NCBI RefSeq assembly: GCF_002218065.1 | Contig: NZ_BDUB01000001.1 | Span: 5,425,039 to 5,482,519 of the forward strand | Direction: 5' to 3' | DNA: 57,481 nucleotides | From: Nodularia sp. NIES-3585 | Lineage (GTDB): Bacteria; Cyanobacteriota; Cyanobacteriia; Cyanobacteriales; Nostocaceae | Part shown: piece after piece, positions 26,263-33,960 of the stretch | Position numbering within the stretch: the first letter of the stretch is position 1 | Layout: each line of letters opens with the position of its first letter | The notes under the pieces: generated by a model | Database searches by the model: none | Seen by the model: only the letters and a program-made list of their open reading frames with translations | What the model was told of the DNA's origin: nothing | Translations under genes and position numbers: made by a program

Positions 26263-27033
26263 ATGTACAGTTTAGATGTTAATTTTCTTAAAGATCGCGT
26301 AGTTTACCAGAACACGCCTCAAAAAAGCTCAGGATTTAAACTGCCAACTGGCGATTTAACACCAATCTATGTGGGATTGGCTGTTGGTGTGTGTTTGCCA
26401 GCTTTTATCGGGGCTGGTTTGTGGTTTTTGCAGGCGAGAAATAGTCAATTAGATCAGCAAATAGCACAATTAGACCAGGAAAACAAGAGGTTAGAAACTG
26501 AAATTGGCAATATTAATAAAATCCGGGAGGAGACAAAAACAGTTAAAGCCCAAACACAGGGTTTAGTGACTGTATTTGATCAGATTCGCCCTTGGTCTGC
26601 CATGTTACAAGATTTGCGCGATCGCATACCAGCAACAGTGCAAATTGAAACCGTGAGGCAACTTGAACCCACTACCGCAGCCCGAGGACAGTCACCAACC
26701 AATCCAGCTGGAGGATTAGAAGTTACTGGGATAGCACGTTCTTTTAACGATGTCAATGATTTTCTGTTGACTCTACAACAGTCTCAATTTTTGCAATCGT
26801 CCTCAAGCAGAATTACCACAGCCAACTTAGTCGATGCACCAATACAACCGGGTGGTAATCAATCGGCTAATGGTGTGGAAATTAAACTACCCCAAGTCGT
26901 GAGATACACAATTCAATCAAATGTGAGTGATGTTCCAGCTTCTGAATTAATCCGGGAATTGGAGAAAAAAGGCACAGTGGGATTAGTCGCTAGAATTCGC
27001 AGTATGCAAGAATTAGGAGTCATTTCAAAATGA
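26263..27033 (+). CDS. pilN: Type IV pilus assembly protein PilN
   Basis: 256-aa bitopic inner-membrane protein. A short cytoplasmic tail containing SLDVNFLKDR binds PilM. One transmembrane helix follows (about 40-60, LAVGVCLPAFIGAGLWFL), then a coiled coil (NSQLDQQIAQLDQENKRLET) and a ferredoxin-like periplasmic domain. A longer frame opens at 26233, but the ATG at 26263, 4 nt after the pilM stop and preceded by GGGAGGTG, gives the expected N-terminus. It overlaps pilO by 4 bp (ATGA). Confidence 0.93.
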   Translation: MYSLDVNFLKDRVVYQNTPQKSSGFKLPTGDLTPIYVGLAVGVCLPAFIGAGLWFLQARNSQLDQQIAQLDQENKRLETEIGNINKIREETKTVKAQTQGLVTVFDQIRPWSAMLQDLRDRIPATVQIETVRQLEPTTAARGQSPTNPAGGLEVTGIARSFNDVNDFLLTLQQSQFLQSSSSRITTANLVDAPIQPGGNQSANGVEIKLPQVVRYTIQSNVSDVPASELIRELEKKGTVGLVARIRSMQELGVISK

Positions 27034-27800
27034 CAATGAGTCAAGATTTTAATTTTGATGCTCAAGGCGGGGAATTTGGTTCGGAAACATCCTACCCCGT
27101 TGCTTTTGGTATTACTTTCACACCTAAAATTATTGGCATTGTGGTGGGTTCCTTGGGATTTGCCGGAGCCGCGTATATGCTGCTAAACATGGTAATGCCA
27201 ACATGGGAAAGTTTTCAAAACAAACAAATACAAGCTAATGATTTGCAAAGTCAAGTTGAGCAAAAAAAAGCCAGCATTCAACAAATTGGCCAAGTAAAAG
27301 CCGAGTTAGCCCAAGCAAAGCAGGAAACCATCCAGGTTTTAAGTTTATTTGCTAATGAAGAAACCTTAGATACTCTATTGCTGGATATAAATCGTTTAGT
27401 TGAGTCTAGTAATGCGGAAGTTTCCGCTAATGCAGTCAGGGCAAAACTACAAAGGTTTGTGCCAGCTTCAGAGCCAGCAGAACCAATTAATGATGGGTCT
27501 CTGGGCGCTATAGTCGATGGCAAATTGAAACGCAGTAGTATTAATGTTGAAATTGAAGGGACTTTTGAACAAACACAATCAATTGTTCGTAATATTGAAC
27601 GTTTGCAGCCGTTGCTAATAGTTAAAAATTATCAAGCGAGATTGTCTCCTCAACAGGCCACAGATTCATCAGGCGAGGAAATTATTCGGGTAGGACCAGC
27701 ACCAATTACTACGTCTTTTGAACTACAGGCATTAATGCCACTTAATTCAGAAGAAGTTGCTGCTGCGGCTCAGGCGGCTGAAGGCGCAACTAAGCGATAA
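27030..27800 (+). CDS. pilO: Type IV pilus assembly protein PilO
   Basis: 256-aa partner of PilN in the periplasmic alignment complex. Layout: ~30-residue N-terminus, one transmembrane helix (IIGIVVGSLGFAGAAYMLL), a coiled coil (NDLQSQVEQKKASIQQIGQ) and a ferredoxin-like fold ending in a Gln/Ala-rich tail. Translation is coupled to pilN by the ATGA overlap. A 77-bp gap with GTGAGGA precedes pilQ. Confidence 0.92.
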   Translation: MTMSQDFNFDAQGGEFGSETSYPVAFGITFTPKIIGIVVGSLGFAGAAYMLLNMVMPTWESFQNKQIQANDLQSQVEQKKASIQQIGQVKAELAQAKQETIQVLSLFANEETLDTLLLDINRLVESSNAEVSANAVRAKLQRFVPASEPAEPINDGSLGAIVDGKLKRSSINVEIEGTFEQTQSIVRNIERLQPLLIVKNYQARLSPQQATDSSGEEIIRVGPAPITTSFELQALMPLNSEEVAAAAQAAEGATKR

Positions 27801-27877
27801 AGTTCTGAATAGAAAAACGAATAATACTACTCAAAAATTGTTGGTGAACAGGTGTTTTATATAGTGAGGAATGAACG

Positions 27878-30394
27878 GTGAAACAATTTCACGGTAATGG
27901 TGTTATTTTAGGCGCTGCCGCTTTTATATGTGTAGCAGCTCAACCAGCATCCGCCCAGATTGCTCAAGTAACTGGGGTGAAGCTCAACCCAGTCAATGGT
28001 GGAGTTAGCGTTGTTTTGCAAACTTCTTTAGAGTCGCGTCCCCAAGTTTTTACAACGAAAAGAGATAACGCTTTAGTATCAGATATTATTAACACTCAAT
28101 TGCGTTTACCGCAAGGAAATAATTTTCGCCAAAATAACCCGGCTGAGGGAATTGCTTCAGTTGAAGTTGTACAACTTGATGCCAATAGCATTCGAGTCAT
28201 AGTGACTGGTAGTAATAATGTCCCCACAAATCAACCTGTGGTGCGAAAGGCAAATGAATTAACTCTGAGCTTTACGCCATCTTCCAGCACAGCTTCAACA
28301 ACATCACCGTCTGCTGCGACTCAAGCCCAAACTAGACCAGAAGTTTTGGTTCCTAATCCACAAATCTCTATTGATGGTAGACCTGCGCCACCTGCTAACC
28401 CTAGTCAACCTGTGAGTCAAGCGCCGCCTTTCTTACCCAGAGCCGTCGCGCCACCAGTGGGAGATATCTCTATTTCTAATACAGATGCGTCTCCCACCAC
28501 TATTGACTTAGGCACTCAAGAACGTGTACCCCGTTTGGTATTGAGAGATGCACCAGTGCGCGAGGTGTTATCATTGCTGGCTCGTGCTGCTGGGATGAAT
28601 TTGGCTTATATCGGAGAAGATGATGATAAGCAAGGTTCTACTTCTAGCAGTCAGATTAATCGTGGTGCTACTGATGCAGCGCCAATATATCAAAGAATAT
28701 CCCTAGATATAGAAAATGAGCCAGTGCAAGATGTGTTTAACTACGTTTTGCGATTGAGTGGTTTAGAAGCTAACCGCAGTGGACGCACGATTTTTGTAGC
28801 TCCTAAACTCCCTAATACTACTCGTGATCTGGTCGTGCGTAACCTGAGACTTAACCAAGCAACAGTACCAGAGATTTTAAGGGTTTTAGTTAACTTGGGA
28901 GCAGAAAGTGCTGTCAATGCTGAACCCAAAACAACTAGGGTCACTACAGATGTGATAGGTACAGAAGAGGGATCGCGAAGGGAACTAGCTGAAGATACAA
29001 ATCTTCAGGCTCAACGAATTACGTTTATTGACTCAACTCCTATATTGCGAGGTTTACAAGTATCAGGAGACGTGCGTACCAATACTATTACCTTAATTGG
29101 TATGCCTAAGCTAGTTGAAATTGCCATGTCTCAAATTGTTCCGCTTGATCTCCGCCGTCGTCAAGTGGCAGTTAACGTCAGGATTATCGATGTTAACCTC
29201 TTAAATACTAAAGACCAGAATGCCAGTTTTTCCTTTGGTATTGGTAATAACTTCTTTAGCAGTGATGGTGGTGCAGCATCTGTAAATTTTGGCGGTGTTA
29301 ATCCGCCTTCCTCTGGGGATGTGCGTAATAGTCTAGAAAGTCCAACTGTCATCCCTAATCCTTATGCAGGTGCTAATACTTTCATAGATTTAAGTAGGTC
29401 TACGATGATTCCAGGCACTGGAATAGGCAACAGATTAATTGATAATGGGCGTTTACAAGAAGACAGACCAGGAGGCGCTGAAAGATTCTTCAACCGTGAA
29501 GCAGGGGTTTCAACAAATCCATTTGAAGCGGGTCTGACAGACTTTACACGGGGAACACCAAATGTAACCCGGATTACAGATATTCCTGCTACTCCTGGTA
29601 CTCCTGGTACGCCAGATCGGGTTGTAGATGGTGTGTTTATTCCTGGTACTCCTGGTACTCCTGGTACTCCAGCTAGGAGAGAGTTTACATTTACACCAGG
29701 GACTTTGGGAACGGCAACATCTGCTCTACCATCCCTTTACCAGTACCCTAGACGACTTCTCGCCAGTTTGCAAGCTCAAGTCCAAAATGGCAATGCCAAG
29801 ATTTTAACCGACCCCACCTTAATTGTGCAAGAAGGTCAAACTGCTGACGTTAAATTAACTCAAGAAGTTGTGGGTAACATTATCAGAGAAATAACTCGTG
29901 GTGATGGCACTTCTTCAGAGTCAGTCACAGCTGAGAAAACAAACGTAGGTTTAGAATTGGCTGTGAGAGTTGATCGAATTGATGATAATGGTTTTGTCTC
30001 TCTTTCTGTGTCTCCAAGTGTTTCAACTCCTCAAGCCCCAGCCGACATTAATTTGGGTGGTGGTGGTAGCCAAAGAATATTTTTGGTTTCGACACGTTCC
30101 CTTACCTCTGGTACTGTTCGCCTGCGAGATGGTCAGACGTTAATTCTCTCAGGTATCATTCAAGAGTCAGATCGGACAAGTGTTTCTAAGCTTCCTATTT
30201 TGGGTGATCTTCCTCTGATTGGTTCGCTGTTTAGAAGAACAAACAGAGAGAATCAACGTCAGGAGGTGATTGTGTTACTTACACCTCAAATTATGGATGA
30301 CTCGGAGAACTCGGCTTATGGCTATAACTACACCCCCAGCCCAGAGGTACGGCAAATGATTGAGCGTCGTGGGTTGAGTGCGCCTAATCGATAA
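27878..30394 (+). CDS. pilQ: Type IV pilus secretin PilQ
   Basis: 838-aa outer-membrane secretin. Signal peptide at 1-26 (VILGAAAFICVAAQPASAQ), AMIN domain at about 30-125 (peptidoglycan binding), Pro-rich linker, STN/N-domains (LVLRDAPVREVLSLLARAAGMNLAY and VTVPEILRVLV-type repeats), and secretin core to about 810 (VQEGQTADVKLTQEVVGN, LRDGQTLILSGIIQESDRT, KLPILGDLPLIGSLFR). Starts with GTG at 27878 after GTGAGGA. An unusual insert at about 470-600 carries PGTPGTP repeats (29584-29685). A terminator follows at 30427. Confidence 0.94.
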   Translation: MKQFHGNGVILGAAAFICVAAQPASAQIAQVTGVKLNPVNGGVSVVLQTSLESRPQVFTTKRDNALVSDIINTQLRLPQGNNFRQNNPAEGIASVEVVQLDANSIRVIVTGSNNVPTNQPVVRKANELTLSFTPSSSTASTTSPSAATQAQTRPEVLVPNPQISIDGRPAPPANPSQPVSQAPPFLPRAVAPPVGDISISNTDASPTTIDLGTQERVPRLVLRDAPVREVLSLLARAAGMNLAYIGEDDDKQGSTSSSQINRGATDAAPIYQRISLDIENEPVQDVFNYVLRLSGLEANRSGRTIFVAPKLPNTTRDLVVRNLRLNQATVPEILRVLVNLGAESAVNAEPKTTRVTTDVIGTEEGSRRELAEDTNLQAQRITFIDSTPILRGLQVSGDVRTNTITLIGMPKLVEIAMSQIVPLDLRRRQVAVNVRIIDVNLLNTKDQNASFSFGIGNNFFSSDGGAASVNFGGVNPPSSGDVRNSLESPTVIPNPYAGANTFIDLSRSTMIPGTGIGNRLIDNGRLQEDRPGGAERFFNREAGVSTNPFEAGLTDFTRGTPNVTRITDIPATPGTPGTPDRVVDGVFIPGTPGTPGTPARREFTFTPGTLGTATSALPSLYQYPRRLLASLQAQVQNGNAKILTDPTLIVQEGQTADVKLTQEVVGNIIREITRGDGTSSESVTAEKTNVGLELAVRVDRIDDNGFVSLSVSPSVSTPQAPADINLGGGGSQRIFLVSTRSLTSGTVRLRDGQTLILSGIIQESDRTSVSKLPILGDLPLIGSLFRRTNRENQRQEVIVLLTPQIMDDSENSAYGYNYTPSPEVRQMIERRGLSAPNR
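29584..29685. repeat. In-frame 9-bp repeats (CCTGGTACT, PGT) in pilQ
   Basis: Two clusters of the 9-bp unit (PGTPGTP and PGTPGTPGTP) flank RVVDGVFI, where the pattern ATPGTPGTPDR / IPGTPGTPGTPARR suggests a duplicated module. The reading frame is preserved. Confidence 0.85.
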
Positions 30395-30426
30395 GAAGCC
30401 CTGACTAGAAAATTGACTATTTCACA

Positions 30427-30444
30427 CCCGCTTAGGCGGGTTTT
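30427..30444 (+). terminator. Rho-independent terminator of the pil operon
   Basis: CCCGC-TTAG-GCGGG hairpin followed by TTTTG, 32 bp after the pilQ stop. A classical strong hairpin with a 4-nt loop. Confidence 0.9.
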
Positions 30445-30544
30445 GTCTGAGTAGATGCAGTTTCTGATCACTAATTTTGCTGACAATTTTGATTTTATTT
30501 GTTCATTTTGAAAATTGAAAAGAAACCGTGTCTGGTATATTCTG

Positions 30545-31924
30545 ATGGATATACCAGATTTTTGGAGTCAGCAAAAACATCCTGTGGCAACAAGACGAAT
30601 GACTTTTCGGCTATACCCAAACGAGAAAACTGAATCAATTTTGCGGGATCACCGAAAGCTCCACAAGGACTTGTATAATGCCGCAGTAAATAACAGATTT
30701 ACTCAATATCAAAAGTTCAACCACAAGGTTGATTATTTTGAGCAACAGAATTGTCTACCTGCGTTTAAAAAAGTTTGGATAGAGTACAAAGAACTCCCCA
30801 GCCATGCACTGCAAGCAACCTTAAAGCGTGTTGACTTTGCTTTTGAGCGTTGGTTTAAAGGATTGGCTAAACGTCCCAGATTTAAATCAATCAGGCATTA
30901 TTCAGGATGGACTTATCCAGACTGTGCAGGTTTTAAGGTAGAGTCCAATGGAGAGAACGGGTATCTCAATTTATCTAAAGTTGGGAGTATTCAAATGCGT
31001 GGACAAGCTAAATATTGGGGAAAACCAACTACTTGCACCATTCTTTATCGCAATGGTAAATGGTACGCCTCAATTACTGTTAACGTATTAGAACAAGTTC
31101 TCAAGCCAGAGATTCTACCAGTTGGTGCTATTGGTATTGATCTAGGGTGTAAATCTGCTTTATCAATTACTGACGGTGAAAATCATCAACAAATTGATGC
31201 CCCCAAGTTCTTGAGGAATGCTGAACAGAAGATCAAAAAGGTATCTAAAGAAAAAAGACGTAAACGCGCACCCAACAGAAACAAGAGAATCAAGGCTTCT
31301 AGAAGGTTCAAGAAAGTTCAAACTAGAGTTAGTAAGATACTTAGAAAAGTTGCTAACCAACGTCAGAACTGGGTACACCAAGTTGCGATAGAAATTGTCA
31401 GCAGTAATAGCTTCGTCGCCACAGAGAAACTAGAAGTAAAGAACATGACCAGTCAAGCTAAAAAAGGCAAGCGTAAAAAGCAAAAAGCAGGTTTGAATAA
31501 GTCAATACTAGATGTTGGTTTTGGAATGCTACGCAGCACCATCAAATACAAAGTAGAACAAATTGGTGGTGTGTTTGTAGAAGTTCCAACCAAGAAAGTA
31601 AAGCCTAGCCAAACCTGTCCTAAATGTGGACATCAACACAAAAAAACACTAGATGTACGAATACATGAGTGTTCTGTTTGTTTGTATGTTCAAGATAGGG
31701 ATATTGCTGCTGCCGAAGTTATGCTTTATTGGGCAAAAGGTATTCTACCGGGGTTAGGAACTAGCCTCGTAGACGCTGATCTTTCTAGCTCTACCTCACG
31801 CACCCGCAAACAAGCAGGAAGTATGAGGCAACTAGGGGAAAAGAAGCGTCAGAAATCTCAAAGCAACTTTGCTAAAAACAAGTTAGAGGATGTAGAAACC
31901 TCTAACTCAGGCGAAGCCAGTTAG
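30545..31924 (+). CDS. tnpB: TnpB, RNA-guided nuclease family, canonical active site
   Basis: 459-aa solitary TnpB (IS1341-like group), no tnpA nearby. Canonical RuvC-I (IGIDLGCKSALSI), RuvC-II Glu (VATEKLEVKNM), four zinc-ribbon cysteines (CPKCGHQ and CSVC) and RuvC-III (DRDIAAAEVML) are all present, so it looks intact. The frame is open from a TTG at 30515; ATG 30545 gives MDIPDFWSQQ and ATG 30599 gives MTFRLYPNE. 30545 was chosen because relatives have a short N-terminus before the VATRRMTFRLYP motif, but this is uncertain. Lies between the pil terminator and hup. Confidence 0.88.
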   Translation: MDIPDFWSQQKHPVATRRMTFRLYPNEKTESILRDHRKLHKDLYNAAVNNRFTQYQKFNHKVDYFEQQNCLPAFKKVWIEYKELPSHALQATLKRVDFAFERWFKGLAKRPRFKSIRHYSGWTYPDCAGFKVESNGENGYLNLSKVGSIQMRGQAKYWGKPTTCTILYRNGKWYASITVNVLEQVLKPEILPVGAIGIDLGCKSALSITDGENHQQIDAPKFLRNAEQKIKKVSKEKRRKRAPNRNKRIKASRRFKKVQTRVSKILRKVANQRQNWVHQVAIEIVSSNSFVATEKLEVKNMTSQAKKGKRKKQKAGLNKSILDVGFGMLRSTIKYKVEQIGGVFVEVPTKKVKPSQTCPKCGHQHKKTLDVRIHECSVCLYVQDRDIAAAEVMLYWAKGILPGLGTSLVDADLSSSTSRTRKQAGSMRQLGEKKRQKSQSNFAKNKLEDVETSNSGEAS

Positions 31925-31935
31925 AGGTAGTTCAT
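31750..31935 (+). ncRNA. Candidate omega/reRNA at the 3' end of the second tnpB
   Basis: The last tnpB codons and right end contain a perfect stem CCTCTAACT...AGTTAGAGG (31899-31927) with an inner GGCGAAGCC. In known TnpB loci the guide RNA is processed from this region, with the guide starting at the element's right boundary near 31935. Exact ends are inferred by analogy. Confidence 0.4.
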
Positions 31936-32247
31936 AATTGAAAATTGAATTTGACAGTCAGGAGATTTTCTCAGTATTTTCTGCTTTTATGTATAAAATA
32001 TCAAAAAAAATCACTGAAAAATCACAAAAAATCCTGAAATCTATATAAATTAATGGTTTCATCTATCCACTTCAGGCTACAACACCTTAGAATGATTCAT
32101 TGAAAAGTCGAGCCGATGGGATGTACAGCCATTTTTTCTGTAAATACTTCCAAAGGACTACTTTTGTAATTCTCTGTTTGGAGAATTAATTAAATATGCC
32201 GCCGGGTGTAACAGTAAAGAATCTCAAGTAAACATTAAGGAGTTTGT
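31936..32247. other. AT-rich spacer upstream of the HU gene
   Basis: Contains a run TGAAAATTGAA (31936-31950) that also occurs on the left flank of the tnpB (30507-30517), and AT-rich DNA suited to the hup promoter. AAGGAG lies at 32238-32243 before the HU start. No small gene or RNA was recognised. Confidence 0.5.
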
Positions 32248-32550
32248 ATGAACAAGGGTGAATTAGTTGATGCTGTGTCTGAAAAGGCTAGTGTGACCAA
32301 AAAACAAGCGGATGCTGTCTTAACTGCGGCTTTGGAAACGATTGTCGAAGCTGTCTCTTCTGGCGATAAAGTCACGCTAGTTGGATTTGGCTCCTTTGAA
32401 TCACGCGAACGTAAGGCTCGTGAAGGTCGTAACCCCAAAACTAATGAAAAGATGGAAATCCCTGCCACCAGGGTTCCAGCTTTCTCTGCTGGTAAGCTGT
32501 TTAGAGAAAAGGTTGCACCCCCAAAAGAACCCAAAGAACCAAAAGAATAG
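32248..32550 (+). CDS. hup: HU-family DNA-binding protein
   Basis: 100-aa HU protein, a nucleoid architecture factor binding and bending DNA as a dimer. Motifs: MNKGELVDAVSEKASVTKKQA, KVTLVGFGSFESRERKAREG, and NPKTNEKMEIPATRVPAFSAGK around the beta arm. A short C-terminal tail of PKEP repeats (PPKEPKEPKE) extends beyond the usual end. Strong AAGGAG ribosome site 5 nt before the ATG. 26 bp upstream of the CobD-like gene. Confidence 0.96.
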   Translation: MNKGELVDAVSEKASVTKKQADAVLTAALETIVEAVSSGDKVTLVGFGSFESRERKAREGRNPKTNEKMEIPATRVPAFSAGKLFREKVAPPKEPKEPKE

Positions 32551-32576
32551 ATCACGTTTTAGGAGACCTCTTTTTG

Positions 32577-33731
32577 ATGCGGCAACCAATTCACGGCGGA
32601 AATTTAGTTTGGGCAGCAGCACTAGCTGGTTGTTCACCTGAAGCTATTGTGGATTTTTCTGCCAGCATCAGTCCATTGGGGCCACCAAATAGGGCGATCG
32701 CAGCTATTTATTCTCAAGTTGGTAATCTTAGACACTATCCTGATCCAGCTTACAGTGACCTAAGACTTGCTCTAGGTCGCTTTCATCAACTGCCTTTTGA
32801 GTGGATTTTGCCGGGAAATGGTTCGGCAGAATTACTGACTTTAGCAGGTAGGGAATTAGCAAATTTAACCGCAACAACATTAATTACTCCAGCCTTTAGC
32901 GATTATTACCGCACCCTAACGGCATACAACGCTAAAATTCTGGAGTTTCCCCTTTCTTTGGATGGGGAATGGGGAGTGGGGAGTGGGGAGTGGGGAGTGG
33001 GGAATGGGGAGTGGGGAGTGGGGAATGGGGAATGGGGAGTGGGGAGAAATTCTTCTTCGTCTTCCTCATCTGCGTTATCTCCATCGGCAAGTTCGGGATT
33101 ATTGCTGAATAATCCCCACAACCCAACGGGCAAGTTGTTCTCACGAGAGGCGATTTTGCCTTATTTGGAGCAGTACGCGTTGGTGGTGGTGGATGAGGCG
33201 TTTATGGATTTTGTGCCACCTGATGCGGAACAAAGCCTGATAGGGGTGGTGCAGGAATATCCAAATTTAGTAGTATTGCGATCGCTCACCAAATTTTACA
33301 GTCTGCCGGGACTGAGATTAGGATATGCGATCGCACACCCTGACCGTCTTTCTCTATGGCAATCATGGCGCGACCCCTGGCCTGTAAACACCCTAGCGGC
33401 GGCAGCAGCAGTTGCAGCCATCCAAGACAAAGAGTTTCAAGAACTTACCTGGAAATGGCTAGCACCGACACGAAACCAACTGTTTCAAGGTTTATCCTCA
33501 ATTCCAGGTTTGCAACCTCTAGAAGGCGCTGCTAACTTCTTACTGGTGGAATCACAGCAATCGGTTTTGCAGTTACAAAAAAAATTACTCCAGCATCACC
33601 AGATTCTAATTCGTGATTGTCTCAGCTTTAAAGAATTAGGCGATCGCTTTTTCCGGGTTGCTGTCCGTTCTGAATCTGATAATGAACGCTTATTAACAGC
33701 ATTATCTTCAACCTTGATTGATGACGAGTAA
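32577..33731 (+). CDS. cobD: CobD-like threonine-phosphate decarboxylase with STRR insertion
   Basis: 384-aa class I/II PLP aminotransferase-fold protein resembling CobD/CobC, which makes aminopropanol phosphate for cobalamin-type cofactors. Motifs: MRQPIHGGNLVWAA, FSASISPLGPP, LPGNGSAELL, NNPHNPTGK, VVDEAFMDF, and SLTKFYSLPGLRLGYA with the PLP Lys. HisC-like alternatives exist, but the N-terminal HGGN-FSASISPLG favours CobD. Between EFPLSLD and GLLLNNP the frame contains 28 residues from a 12-unit heptamer array (GEWGVGN repeats) plus a Ser-rich stretch. The ATG at 32577 has AGGAG upstream; a TTG at 32574 is possible. Confidence 0.85.
   Translation: MRQPIHGGNLVWAAALAGCSPEAIVDFSASISPLGPPNRAIAAIYSQVGNLRHYPDPAYSDLRLALGRFHQLPFEWILPGNGSAELLTLAGRELANLTATTLITPAFSDYYRTLTAYNAKILEFPLSLDGEWGVGSGEWGVGNGEWGVGNGEWGVGRNSSSSSSSALSPSASSGLLLNNPHNPTGKLFSREAILPYLEQYALVVVDEAFMDFVPPDAEQSLIGVVQEYPNLVVLRSLTKFYSLPGLRLGYAIAHPDRLSLWQSWRDPWPVNTLAAAAAVAAIQDKEFQELTWKWLAPTRNQLFQGLSSIPGLQPLEGAANFLLVESQQSVLQLQKKLLQHHQILIRDCLSFKELGDRFFRVAVRSESDNERLLTALSSTLIDDE
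32964..33047. repeat. Heptamer array (GGGGAGT)n inside a coding region
   Basis: Twelve consecutive 7-bp units GGGGAGT or GGGGAAT (last one GGGGAGA), 84 bp, in frame in the cobD-like gene. 84 is a multiple of 21, so the array encodes four heptapeptides GEWGVG(S/N/R). Reverse complement of the array at 1-66. Confidence 0.97.
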
Positions 33732-33737
33732 AAACTT

Positions 33738-33770
33738 CAGTCCTTTCGAGAGGACTAAAGTCCTCACTAC
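33738..33770. repeat. Dispersed inverted repeat (AGGACTAAAGTCCTCACTAC)
   Basis: Family member of the repeats at 1137, 14209 and 23679. It lies 7 bp after the cobD-like stop. The rest of the 33732-33960 spacer includes AAATCTAAAAT-like and AATCCAAAAT heptamer fragments. Confidence 0.75.
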
Positions 33771-33960
33771 AAACTTGGATGAATGACCGAAGCGATTTTA
33801 GATTTTAAATTTTGGATTAAATGAAAATCTGAAATCTAAAATATTTGGTCTCAAGCCTCTGGGTTCACGCAGAAGAAAAACAAAAAAATTTTCCATATTT
33901 AAGCCTCTTCTTTATAAGGAGAGGTTAATCCAAAATCGTAAATCCAAAATCCAAAATTAA

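Noticed and set aside
30507-31950. TGAAAATTGAA on both sides of the solitary tnpB as a target-site duplication
   Set aside because: IS200/IS605-type elements do not make target duplications; the motif is AT-rich and may be coincidental.
32932-33144. Minus-strand frames of PTPHSP-like repeats opposite the cobD-like gene
   Set aside because: They are the antisense reading of the heptamer array; all frames of such an array stay open.
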